Shown here piece by piece: positions 1-7,109 of a stretch of DNA of 12,023 bases. Each line of letters begins with the position of its first letter. The first letter of the stretch is position 1. Under the pieces are notes generated by a model, which had not been told where the DNA came from, did not search any database, and worked only from the letters and a program-made list of their open reading frames with translations. The position numbers and the translations under genes are program-made. Source of the stretch: Zygnema cylindricum (taxonomy: Eukaryota; Streptophyta; Zygnematophyceae; Zygnematales; Zygnemataceae); NCBI GenBank assembly GCA_037447655.1, contig JBBHKE010000159.1, positions 243,329 to 255,351 of the forward strand, read 5' to 3'.

Positions 1-165
1 CCCCCCCCCTCCCCTCCCCTCCCCTCCCCTCCCCTCCTCTCCCCTCCCCTCCCTCCCTCGCCCCTCTTTCTTCCCCTCTCCATCTTCATGCTATCCTACC
101 CTCTCCCCTCCCTTCTATTATCTTCTCGTGATTGTAGCTTCTCTTCCACTCTCCTCCCTCTATCG
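1..165. repeat. (CCCCT)n microsatellite grading into pyrimidine-rich DNA
   Basis: Bases 1 to about 60 are a nearly pure run of CCCCT units with a few shorter CCCT and CCTCT variants. Up to about 165 the DNA stays C/T-rich but no longer repetitive. The complementary strand reads GGGGA repeatedly, with more than four G4 runs in a row, which is a strong intramolecular G-quadruplex pattern. The repeat is cut by the window edge, so its full length is unknown. It lies in the intron before the first LRR exon. Confidence 0.95.
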
Positions 166-837
166 AGCCAAGCGATTTGAGAGGAAGGTGAAATGAGCGC
201 AAAATTCCCAAAATTATTATTGACGTATGCACCACATTTTATTAAAATTTGATTAGTATTTCAAACATTTGAATGTTCAAATAGAAAAAAATGCAAGGAT
301 AATTGCTATTTCTAAAATCAACGTTTTCATGACAAATTTCACGAGCACGGAAATTCAAATGTTGAAGTTCGTAAAATTTGACGTCCTAGGTTTTGCAACA
401 GCATGTTTGGGCCTACAGATATCTAGTGTGAAATTTTAGCGGTTTCTAGGTTTCTATCTTTTGGGAAAGTAGGCGTCCGCAAGCTCTACGAACAAATTAC
501 AGATTTTATTTACATTTTACGGAGAAAAGTTTTCATATAGCCAATTTCAAAAGCCGATGCTGGAATTTAAGAATATTCATATACAAACGTGCTGACTTTG
601 GTTTAACTTTTGTGCTGGACACTTGTGTATTGGAGCGCTAGAGACATTATCCAAATGATTAAATTTCAGCTCATATTTGAACCTAAGAGTAGTAGTTCTC
701 CAATTTCCATAATTGCAAGACTAGCTGGAATTGTTATGTATTCTACTTCAAGTAAAAGTACACCATCTGAAAAAGTACATAGTCCATACTGACTTAAGGA
801 CTTTCTTTGGTGGTGGTGAGGATGTTGGTTGTAATAG
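166..837 (+). other. 3' part of the preceding intron of the LRR gene
   Basis: There is no gene here that I can support. The stretch is AT-rich with short open frames that resemble nothing I know. Its right end is a plausible intron end: a branch-site-like CTGAC at 788-792, then a weak pyrimidine context and AG at 836-837, directly before the LRR exon. I searched by eye for another 72-base LRR exon (AAC/AAT runs followed by ATTCC) and saw none, so the previous exon lies outside the window. Reading this as intron is inferred from the acceptor and from exon phase. Confidence 0.6.
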
Positions 838-909
838 GTATTTGCGTAACAACAATTTGACTGGGAAAATTCCACAGTCCATCGGTGAAATGACATCCCT
901 CCAAATCTT
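838..909 (+). CDS. Internal exon encoding one leucine-rich repeat (LRR receptor-like protein)
   Basis: This exon is exactly 72 bases and encodes one 24-residue plant extracellular LRR; the readable core is NNNLTGKIPQSIG followed by EMTSLQIL, which fits LxxNxLxGxIPxxxGxLxxL. It is preceded by AG at 836-837 and followed by GTAAGA at 910. Its first base G completes a codon from the previous exon, and it ends with TT, giving phase 2 at both ends. Symmetrical 72-base exons, one per repeat, are typical of several plant LRR receptor kinase subfamilies. The likely role is ligand recognition or co-receptor contact at the cell surface. Neither kinase nor signal peptide lies in the window, so the subfamily cannot be named. 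A pseudogene is possible but there is no stop or frameshift in what is seen. Confidence 0.85.
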
Positions 910-1032
910 GTAAGATAAAATAATGAGCAAAGCCAATTGTTACTTGATAAATGATCTAAGACTAGGTTTGAAAACGGTGTTAAGGCATAAAGAGATTTTT
1001 AGCAATTCATGTATGTTGCACAGTAGTATTTT
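910..1032 (+). repeat. Intron-start block shared with the next LRR unit, copy 1
   Basis: The first 29 bases after the donor match those after the second LRR exon at about 24 positions, including ATGAGCAAA and CCAAT. A weaker GGTTTGAAA and TAAGG resemblance follows, and then an exact shared CAGTAGTATTTT at 1021-1032. The spacing from the donor to that last motif is 111 bases here and 117 in the other copy. This supports descent of both exons plus their intron starts from one duplicated unit. Confidence 0.75.
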
Positions 1033-1213
1033 TTTTCTTCATTCAATTTCTTTGACAATCACAATGCACGTCTCTTTAGAAAGATCTATTGTATGTAATT
1101 GACACTATAGATAGTCAATTTGATTATAAAGCAACATAAACCTATTAAATAGCTTCTTATTATGATATAAAGCTCCTAGTGCTTCCAAGCGAAGGATCAA
1201 TGCAATTTAGAGT

Positions 1214-1480
1214 GTGTACAAAATCCCCTCCTTGCCTTCTTCTCCCCCCCCTTTCCCCCCCCTGCAATCCCTCAAGGACTCTCACCTCTCTCCATTCTTG
1301 TTTCCTCATTTTTCAAATTTCGTGCACAATTTTTTTCTCCTTCTTTCTAGCCTAGCTTTTCTCCCCCCTCCTACTCTTCTCTCCGCTCCCTTTCCCTTAC
1401 CTACCCTCCACTTGCTTCTCATTCACTCCTCGTAGCCTTTCTGCTCCATTCGTTCTTTCTCGATGTCGAATCGCTAGTGC
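1214..1480 (+). repeat. Pyrimidine-rich tract
   Basis: A long C/T-rich stretch with runs of seven or eight C and of T, containing few purines. It leaves a frame open (Pro/Leu/Ser-rich), but that reading is explained by base composition alone. The rest of 1033-1213 is ordinary AT-rich intron in which I see nothing. Pyrimidine-rich DNA of this kind can be a gene leader or degenerate microsatellite; no start codon context or downstream coding frame supports a gene. Confidence 0.8.
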
Positions 1481-1544
1481 TTCCATTATCTCTCCTTTAC
1501 CTTGAACCATTTACCTTAGTGCTTTCGCCGCTAAGGAAAACCTA

Positions 1545-1640
1545 ATAGAGAGAGTGGTGCTCAGATGGCAAGAAAGAGAGAGAGAGAGGCGGTAGGAGGG
1601 AAGTGAGATTTTCCATAAGAATGGGGAAAGGGAGAGTTGA
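1545..1640 (+). repeat. Purine-rich tract with (AG)7
   Basis: An A/G-rich stretch follows the pyrimidine tract. It contains an uninterrupted AG dinucleotide run at 1575-1588, then GGAGGGAAG and GGGGAAAGGGAGAG. It lies just beyond the downstream end of the - strand copia integrase remnant and may mark the truncation point of that element. No coding function is seen. Confidence 0.8.
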
Positions 1641-1754
1641 TAAGATCAACATTACAACGGACTGAGAAACAAACTCTCACACTAACTAGTAGGAGCAAAC
1701 AACATTCACAAAGGTAACGCACTCATACACTGGAAGAATCAACACGAAGGTTTC

Positions 1755-2372
1755 GGATGAAATACACATATATACTTCTAAACTTATGTGTCCGTCAAGG
1801 TTGCTCCACATTTACAGTTGCCTTAAATCTTCAAATCTTGGAGAAGCAACACGAATCAAACTACTTTGGTGTCTTATCCCCAAAAATTTATGTCAATCTC
1901 TCATTGCAAAGATGTTGGCATTTTAAATTGCATCGTCCCATAGATATATAGCATGTTTAAAACTATGGTTCATGGCCCAAACCATTTTTTTTCATTGTCT
2001 TGTTCATCCTCTCTCTCAGATTTTGTTAGAATCATGTGAATTCAGGAATTAAACTTGTGCCTTATCACCCCATCTTCTATCAATAGTCTTTACAGGCACA
2101 AATTCTCCTCCATTATTTGGCCAGTTTGATTTCAACTTACGTTCAAAGTGTCACTTCGCCAAAAATTCCCACACTTTTGAACTTGTCCGAAGTTCAAGCT
2201 TTCGTTTTCAGAAGGTGCACTCACGATTTCCTTGAGTAATCGTTCACAATTACAAAGATGTAGTAGCAACCGCCACACCTTTAGGCTTTCACAATTCTGC
2301 AAAGATCCACAAGTTTAAACTCTAACGATCTCAAGCTCTGTGAGATGAGATTTTTGAATGTCTTCTTTTAGT
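1755..2372 (-). pseudogene. Copia integrase core remnant
   Basis: The integrase would insert element cDNA into the genome. On the - strand I read, in order: a GAG-pre-integrase-like end (KSHLTELEIVRV, about 2340), NDYSRKS-stop-VHLLKTKA (2198-2265), NNGGEF (2100-2117), ERMNKTMKKMVWAM with a following LWDDA (about 1930-2013), and RTHKFRSIYVYFIRN (about 1760-1800). These match the order of the copia integrase core and its conserved downstream region. The usual Trp of the DYSR block is a TGA stop, and the frame shifts between the DYSR and NGGEF blocks. The Asp expected before NGGEF is Asn, and the first catalytic Asp also seems to be Asn; the Glu of ERMN remains. The protein cannot be active. Confidence 0.88.
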
Positions 2373-2411
2373 GTAGCGATGAGATTTTTGAATGTCTTCT
2401 TTCAGTGTAGC
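2344..2411. repeat. Two 34-base direct tandem copies
   Basis: The units 2344-2377 and 2378-2411 are identical except for one T/C difference in the run before AGTGTAGC. The unit begins GATGAGATTTTTGAATG. Because 34 is not a multiple of three, the duplication shifts the underlying copia frame. The near identity shows that it is much younger than the decay of the surrounding integrase. Confidence 0.95.
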
Positions 2412-2412
2412 G

Positions 2413-2656
2413 ATTACATCCATTCAATCACTTAGCACCTTCAGGTTTCAACCCATGGACATGACTGTTCTTGATCACCCTCTTTGAATTTTCCTCAGAG
2501 GTACGACACAATTGGTGATGCCATTAGTACAACCATTACATCCATTCAATTGCTCAACGCCTTCAAGTTTCACCTTACAGACATACGTGTTCTTTATAAC
2601 CTGCCTTTAATTTTCTTGAAAGGTGTGAAACAACTGTGGATGCCATATGCGTAGAT
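2413..2656. repeat. Diverged tandem duplication, period 122
   Basis: Both copies start ATTACATCCATTCAAT, at 2413 and at 2535. They then run in parallel through CACCTTCAGGTTTCA / CGCCTTCAAGTTTCA, a TGTTCTT block, AATTTTC and a GATGCCAT block. Overall similarity by eye is around three quarters, so this is an older event than the adjoining 34-base duplication. Confidence 0.75.
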
Positions 2657-2750
2657 CACCTACTAATGCCAAATGCGCAGGTCACCCTCTTCCAATGGGC
2701 AAATCACCTACTGATGCCATATACGCAGGTCACCCTCCAGTGTCATTTGG
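2640..2750. repeat. Short tandem array, 48-base unit plus a 26-base partial unit
   Basis: ATGCCA followed by ATATGCG, AATGCG or ATACGCAG recurs at 2640, 2666 and 2714. The full unit of 48 bases (2666-2713 and 2714 onward) contains GCAGGTCACCCTC and AATCACCTACTG. The first, shorter unit has GTAGATCACCTACT. The + strand frame here is open for 96 codons (2636-2926) but resembles no known protein and is probably fortuitous. Confidence 0.8.
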
Positions 2751-3032
2751 TGCACGGACTGGTATATAATCTTATTTTGCATACTATCACTAACAAACCC
2801 TTGAAACAAATGACCCAACAAAATTTTGGACCACTATGCTTAGGTCTCGGTAGCCATGACCCTGCCTCCTACTTTTTGCATCGAAGGTACATTGATATGG
2901 TTCATGAGACCATAAGGTGTCATTGAACCGGACCTTAGTGACATTCATTTCACAATAATCATCCCAATCTTGCAGAATTTACTTGACCATCCCGAGAGTG
3001 GGTAGTAACATTGATCCTTTTAAGACTGTAAA

Positions 3033-3104
3033 TTTTGTGATGTCCATAAATAAACTCTCATCAGTTCAAGCGTGGTATATCGCCCCTGTATCTATTTTTA
3101 ACTT
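3033..3104 (-). pseudogene. Copia aspartic protease remnant
   Basis: On the - strand the frame reads KIDTGAIYHA, a stop, then TDESLFMDITK. DTGA (3081-3092) is the active-site triad of a retroviral-type aspartic protease, and the following His and Thr-Asp-x-Ser-Leu-Phe positions are those usual in copia proteases. The enzyme would release gag and pol proteins from the polyprotein. It lies between the zinc knuckles and the integrase, where a copia protease belongs. Only this segment is readable. Confidence 0.8.
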
Positions 3105-3359
3105 TGATCTCATCTCTCACTGCTTTTATACTTCTCATAGTCGTGAGCGCAAATTCAAATACATATCTAAAGAAATTGCAAAATCAGGGTACTGGTCACC
3201 AAAGTTATCTCAAGCTCAATAAAATGAACACGTCCGCACCGAAAAAGGGTCCACGTCCTCCTTTGTTTTGTTCGTGACCTTTGTCACCTCGGTTATGGCC
3301 TCTACGAGTGTAGTATGTGCAACCACCGTCAAATCAATCACAATACTAAGTGCTAATAA

Positions 3360-3597
3360 TACGGCACGGCTTGACCCTGTGGATAGTTAGATTAAAAGTG
3401 TCCAGCCTTCTGGCACTTGTGGCATGTCCTAGTCTAAGGATGAGCTTCTTTACGTACTAGCTTGCCCATTACGTATGGCACGGCTTGTCCTTGTGTAAGG
3501 TTACATTAAAAGTGTCCAACCTTCTGGCACGTGTGGCATGTCCTAGTCTAAGGATGAGAATTTGACTTGACTTTTTTATGTACTAGCTTTCCCATTA
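3360..3597 (-). pseudogene. Duplicated gag CCHC zinc-knuckle region (copia)
   Basis: Two 114-base-spaced copies each encode a CCHC knuckle on the - strand: CHTCQKVGHF (3497-3538) and CHKCQKAGHF (3383-3424). Each is followed by a stop and then by QGQAVPY. In both copies the Cys-x2-Cys-x4-His part is intact, but the last Cys position reads Leu or Tyr and a TAA sits one residue after GHF. Since both share the same stop, that mutation predates the duplication. Such knuckles bind RNA in the nucleocapsid. The repeated DNA begins around GGCACGGCTT at 3363 and 3477. Confidence 0.88.
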
Positions 3598-3599
3598 CG

Positions 3600-4300
3600 T
3601 CTCCCACCTCTTCCTTTAAGATTTCCTTTAACAACCTCCCTCATTGTGTGTGTGTTTAGCTTTGAGGTTCCTAGTGTGGCTACGTCAAAATTTCCTTTTA
3701 TTTTTAACCTTTACTTGTAACTTCCTTTGAATTTTCTAATGTCTTCAAATGGTTAAGTGCATACCCAAATGTATACTTTCTCTTCGATTGTAATTTCACT
3801 AAAAGTATCAAACCTTTTTTTAAAAAATTTGTCGAGTCTAGTTAGATGCTCAAGCAAAATATGGAACCTTTTACTCCATCATCTAAATCCATATTGCTTT
3901 TAAATTTTAACTAAACAAAGTCCTTAAACACATAGTTAACCATGTTTTTACCTCCTTTCTCAACTTGGTTATCCTATGCTTTTAAGTGTGTTGGGTCAAA
4001 AAATGATAAAAAATCGAATGTTTAGAGCTTTGTACTAAGCTCGTGGTTTCAGCCATACACTCTAGGTACCACAACTTCCTTAGTATTAAGTTCTTTCGAC
4101 TTCATTTCTTCCGCGGTTACCATATTCCATAAATCTTCAATACTACACTGCCTTTCATAAGTTACATCTGAAAGGCATAGTTGGTCCAGTTAAACAACAT
4201 AGTTCATCAACATAGGTTGACGAACCATTCTTAAATCTCTGTTGCCAAGCAAGTCACTTTCAAAATCCACATTCACTTTACCTATTTCTAGTTGGGACAT
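3600..4300 (-). pseudogene. Copia gag remnant, N-terminal and central part
   Basis: A possible start ATG is at 4298-4300, opening 36 codons (MSQLEIGKVNVDFES...) before a TAA. In a neighbouring frame NYAFQM, a stop and LMKGS appear, followed after a frameshift by IEDLWNMVTAEE, which is the order of the NY...W..KM / LW..V block of copia gag. Further on (3812-3850) EHLTRLDKFFKK leads to EITIEEKVYIW (about 3768-3800), typical of the central gag_2 domain just before the zinc knuckles. Gag would form the virus-like particle. Many stops make it non-functional. The N-terminal match is less certain than the central one. Confidence 0.65.
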
Positions 4301-4907
4301 TGTGCGAATTGATATGAGCTGGGTTTGTGTCACCATAATGCGTTTGTTTCGTCGTCATGCGGGTATAGATATTTTTTTGTGCGTGAGATGTTGTATTGCA
4401 CTTTTGGTCAAACGTACATGTTCTTTTGATGCTGAGGGTGTGTCCTCTTGTTAGTGTTCAGTGTACATGCAAACCAATTAATTTGTTAGGCTGAGTAAAA
4501 AGGGATTAGTGAGAGGAAAAAACGTTTGTATAGAGTGTGGAAAACGTTCAGCCAAAAATTTGTGTTTTGTCGATACACGTGATGTAATGCTTCAACTATA
4601 AAGCTTGAGTCTGTTGCGTATGCAATGAAGAATTTTAATCTTTTTATCGATCCTATCATTTGTCATCAAAGCGGGATAATGCTCTAGTTTTTGAGTAATT
4701 CTGTAAATTTGAGTTATAGTAAGAAAAAAGAAGAGTGGGCCATTACCATCGTGGGTCTTAGGACCATACGAAGGGACTTTAAAAGATCCGCCTTCTCTCG
4801 AAGTGCCTTCAAATAAGCCTAGTGAAAATGATTTTAGTCTCTGAAGTGCTCAGTATAAGTAGTATTTCATCACATGGAAACTTCATGGGCCGTCAGCGAG
4901 AGTGTTC
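4301..4907. other. Unassigned stretch, possibly old LTR or leader sequence
   Basis: No gene is supported. The position, upstream of the - strand copia gag start, is where a leader and 5' LTR would lie, but I found no convincing - strand primer-binding site. A + strand 70-codon frame at 4242-4454 overlaps gag antisense and looks fortuitous. The + strand primer-binding-site-like motif at 4661-4672 is listed separately. Confidence 0.5.
4661..4672 (+). other. Possible primer-binding site of a second, + strand copia element
   Basis: TGTCATCAAAGC agrees at 9 of 12 positions with TGGTATCAGAGC, the usual plant copia site complementary to initiator methionine tRNA, and is followed by GGG. Two bases before it the sequence ends in CCTATCA, as an LTR ending in CA would. 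A TG-starting boundary might be at 4482, giving an LTR of only about 177 bases. No + strand gag follows, so this may be chance. Confidence 0.25.
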
Positions 4908-5761
4908 CTAAGATAAGTGAAGTTCGTGTACCACCGCTATATTGTTCATGTCTACGGTCTTTTCCTCGAAAATGGATTGGTCCTTTCCCCCGTGCCCCTT
5001 TTCGAAGCCGAGACCACCACAGACACGGTCCATTTTTGAGCCGCCATCGCCACGGTCGCGGTAGTTTTCTGGGCCACTATTGCCACAGTTGTAACATTGA
5101 CTGTTGATGTGTCCCAAGTGCTCGCAAAAGTAGCATTTTCTTTCTTTGATCAGGCAATTTGCTGGTATGTGCTCAACAATCTCAGGCAGAGGTCACAAAA
5201 GTCAAAATTTTTGCTACCCGAATCCGACATTTTTCTATTTTTCAAAGTCTGAACACCCGAAATTCGGACGAGTTATTCAACGCTCCTAATTTGTAACCTT
5301 GGTAAATAATACGCGTTTATAAAAAATAAAAGTTAGCCGAAAGTCGATTTCTCGCGACTACCCGTACCCTAATAAGTATTGAATTAGTGGTACAAAGTAC
5401 AATAATGTTGGTTAGTATGGACACTACAGTTCAGTAGAAGTACGTACCTACAAAACCTTTATTTTTTTTTGTCTTTTGCTTACTAGGCCTTACCCGAATT
5501 TGTTTTTTTCTTTCTATATCACCCGGCCGAATCACATGGCCGAGTTAGTCTTGCCCCCAAAATTTGGCACCCAAATCCGTTCCGCATCCGACGCGTCCGA
5601 TCGGGTACGGATCAGGTACAGATTCGAGTACATGATCAACGTTTGCCACCTTTGACCTCAGGTATAGACTTGATCCCCGCCATGGTCGGTTTTGCGGCAA
5701 CAACAGACAATCGTCTTCGAGGTCTTTTTTGAGATTGGTTAAAGTACTTGGAGGGGAAGGA
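4908..5761 (-). pseudogene. LTR-retrotransposon gag zinc-knuckle fragment, split by a small element
   Basis: The - strand frame ending at 4908 contains a perfect CCHC knuckle, CYFCEHLGHINSQC (Cys-x2-Cys-x4-His-x4-Cys), followed at once by a degenerate one, CYNCGNSGPENYRDR, and preceded by HIPANC, the end of another. After these comes a Gly/charged segment to the stop at 4908. If the element at 5189-5656 and one target copy are removed, the frame stays open from 5761 (35 + 91 codons including the stop). The outer part adds a basic segment (QKRPRRR), usual before gag knuckles. This is a different copy from the copia gag at 3360-4300; whether gypsy or copia type is unclear. A cellular zinc-knuckle protein is a less likely alternative. 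Confidence 0.6.
5189..5656. mobile_element. Probable hAT-like miniature element
   Basis: The 468-base block is flanked by CTCAGGCA (5181-5188) and CTCAGGTA (5657-5664), an 8-base direct repeat with one mismatch, the target-site length of hAT elements. The right end reads inward as GTCAAAGGTGGCAAACG, like the GGTGGCAAA starts seen in many plant hAT elements. The left end, GAGGTCACAAAAGTCAAAA, matches it only loosely. Near both ends CCGAATC, CGGGTA and related CG-rich words occur in inverted orientation. There is no coding potential. The boundaries are uncertain by a few bases. Confidence 0.55.
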
Positions 5762-6314
5762 TCAAATCAAAAAGAAGGAGAAGAAAGGAAAGAAGCCCGT
5801 GAAAGAGGAAGCGGATCCTAGTCCTAGTTCAAGGGATTGTTTGAAAAGGAAAGACGAAGATGCGAAAAAAGAGAGGTACGTAAGGGGAAACATATAGTTT
5901 AGGACGACGAAGATCTTGACTTTGATGAGGAGATCAACAAGGACAACAACTTCTAGACGTTTGTGAAGCCCGTTCATTTTAACAGCTCCAACTATGGCGT
6001 TTGGACGGAGTTTGTCTAAGGGCACTCATCTTGAAAAAGGTGTAGAATGTCATCGTTGAGGAATTGTTGATGCCCAAAGACCCCAAAGCATAAAGTTGTG
6101 GCAGGTCAAAGACATTGCGGCCACAACCAAACTGATGCGAAGTTGTAGGGTTCCACGCACGACCATTATGTGACGCACAATAGTAACCATAAGAGGTGGA
6201 AGATGGAAGATCTTGCAAGCTAGAAAATGGACTATTTATGAGTTTTCTGTGAATGATGGTAATGTCGAACACACGCGTAAAGAAAGAACAACTTGAGGGT
6301 CCAGTTCGAGATAT
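5742..6314 (+). other. Unassigned, charged coding-like stretch
   Basis: On the + strand 5742-5898 is open and encodes a Lys/Glu-rich segment (KKKEKKGKKPVKEEADPSPS, then LKRKDEDAKKERY) ending at TAG. A shifted frame continues with DDEDLDFDEEINKDNNF and, after another stop, VKPVHFNSSNYGVW. The last words faintly recall a copia gag N-terminus but this is not enough to name it. Opposite-strand frames of 87 and 97 codons (5762-6025, 5979-6272) look like antisense shadows. I take it as a decayed coding remnant of unknown origin. Confidence 0.3.
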
Positions 6315-6608
6315 TTGAAGGGAAGCACATCCAACACCTTGACGCTAAAATCACCCTGCGGGGGAGCGGGTGCAAAAGGGACGCTTATATGTCGTGGTGG
6401 AAAGAAATATCAAGCCGTTGATGGTAAGGAATGTAAAATTAAGGAGTGTGGGAGAAAGGGTGCTAGAGGGACGCATATAGGTCATTGTAGAGAGAAAGAT
6501 CGAGCCCTTGATGATAAGGAATGTAAAATTCAGGAGTGGATTGCTAATATCGGTACGACATGTCACTTATTTCTATTAAAAATTATAGATCTTTGGTTAC
6601 CGTTTTGA
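6315..6608 (+). CDS. Short open frame with an internal 30-residue repeat, unknown
   Basis: An ATG-started frame of 97 codons with two in-frame repeats of about 30 residues; each contains KGT or RGTHI, then DGKECKIKE or DDKECKIQE, with a conserved Cys. I recognise no family. The Cys spacing is not a zinc knuckle. The opposite strand is open over the same repeat (6351-6566), so openness alone is weak evidence of coding. There is no obvious promoter or splice context, and it lies inside the LRR intron. It is more likely a remnant of repeated DNA than a gene. Confidence 0.2.
   Translation: MKGSTSNTLTLKSPCGGAGAKGTLICRGGKKYQAVDGKECKIKECGRKGARGTHIGHCREKDRALDDKECKIQEWIANIGTTCHLFLLKIIDLWLPF
6368..6538. 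repeat. 90-base tandem duplication
   Basis: The units start GGGTGC at 6368 and at 6458. They stay aligned through GGGACGC, TATA, GTCGTGG/GTCATTG, the GTTGATGG/CTTGATGA block and an exactly shared TAAGGAATGTAAAATT, followed by AAGGAGTG or CAGGAGTG. Similarity decays at the right edge of copy 2. The period is a multiple of three and keeps both strands' open frames. Confidence 0.9.
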
Positions 6609-6668
6609 AAACCTTTACATAGGGGGTTTTTCTGCGTCCGCACGACCCAAAACGGCTTGTCCGTTAGA

Positions 6669-6838
6669 GCCACGACAGCGACGACGACCGCGACCGTGAC
6701 CCCGGCAGTGATGACAACAACGACGACGACTACGATAGAGACCACGACGACGACAGCCACCACGAAAGCGACGACGACAACGACTGCGACAGCGACAGCG
6801 ACGACTACATCGACCACGAAAGTGCCGTCAACGGCGAC
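6669..6838. repeat. Imperfect GAC/ACG trinucleotide tract
   Basis: About 170 bases are dominated by GAC, ACG and related triplets (CACGACGACGACAG, GCGACAGCGACAGCGACGAC), with scattered transitions. The triplet period leaves long open frames on both strands, coding poly-Thr/Ala on + and poly-Val/Ala on -; both are low-complexity artefacts. This is an old, CpG-rich microsatellite. Confidence 0.9.
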
Positions 6839-6881
6839 AAACATACTTTATTCAGGGCTTAACAAAGCGTGATAAACAACT

Positions 6882-7109
6882 CACGGCGCATGCCCGTTTA
6901 ACAAGCATAATAGAACACGCCACGAACCATGCCCGTGTAACTGGAATTTTTTGCTGGTTTATGTAAAAAGCCTTATTGAAGGAAATGCACTCTAACACGG
7001 CGCATGCTGTTTAACAAGCATAATAGAACACGCCACAAACCATGCCTGTGTAACGGGCATTTTTTGTTGGTTTATGTAAAAAACGTTATCGAAAGAAATG
7101 CAATCTATT
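6882..7109. repeat. 114-base tandem duplication
   Basis: The copies start CACGGCGCATGC at 6882 and 6996 and share long exact stretches such as TTTAACAAGCATAATAGAAC and GGTTTATGTAAAAA. Differences include CCCG to CTG, CACGAAC to CACAAAC and GCCCGTG to GCCTGTG, consistent with decay of methylated CpG. Within each copy CATGCCC(G/T)..TAAC also recurs after 39 bases. No coding function is seen. Confidence 0.93.

Larger units (their letters stand above)
1690..4300 (-). mobile_element. Decayed, truncated Ty1/copia retrotransposon
   Basis: Reading the - strand from 4300 down to about 1690 gives, in the canonical copia order, a gag N-terminal part, gag_2-like segment, CCHC zinc knuckles, a DTGA protease site and an integrase core. 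All are broken by stops and frameshifts. I see no reverse transcriptase or RNase H below 1690, no confident LTR pair and no polypurine tract, so it is a 5' fragment. It lies antisense in the LRR gene intron. Several local tandem duplications (34, 122, 48 and 114 bases) sit between or within the domains and probably arose after insertion. Family assignment rests on motif order and spacing; the lineage within copia is not determined. Confidence 0.85.

Noticed and set aside
610-792. 60-codon + strand frame just before the first LRR exon
   Set aside because: It ends before the acceptor, has no LRR character, and overlaps the branch-site region of the preceding intron.
666-936. Antisense frames over the LRR exon
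   Set aside because: Shadows of the + strand exon; the exon has splice borders and a repeat motif on the + strand.
1214-1435. Pro/Leu/Ser-rich + strand frame
   Set aside because: Explained by pyrimidine-rich composition.
2344-2750. CRISPR-like or satellite array
   Set aside because: Repeats are adjacent tandem copies of different periods without unique spacers, in a plant intron.
4482-4660. Complete LTR of a + strand copia element
   Set aside because: TG and CA ends can be picked, but no second LTR, no + strand gag and no target duplication were found.
4874-5107. 77-codon + strand frame with His/Arg-rich end
   Set aside because: It is antisense to the zinc-knuckle gag fragment, whose CCHC spacing is specific.
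6563-6872. Poly-Val/Ala frame on - and poly-Thr frame on +
   Set aside because: Both are translations of the GAC trinucleotide tract; low complexity with no other support.
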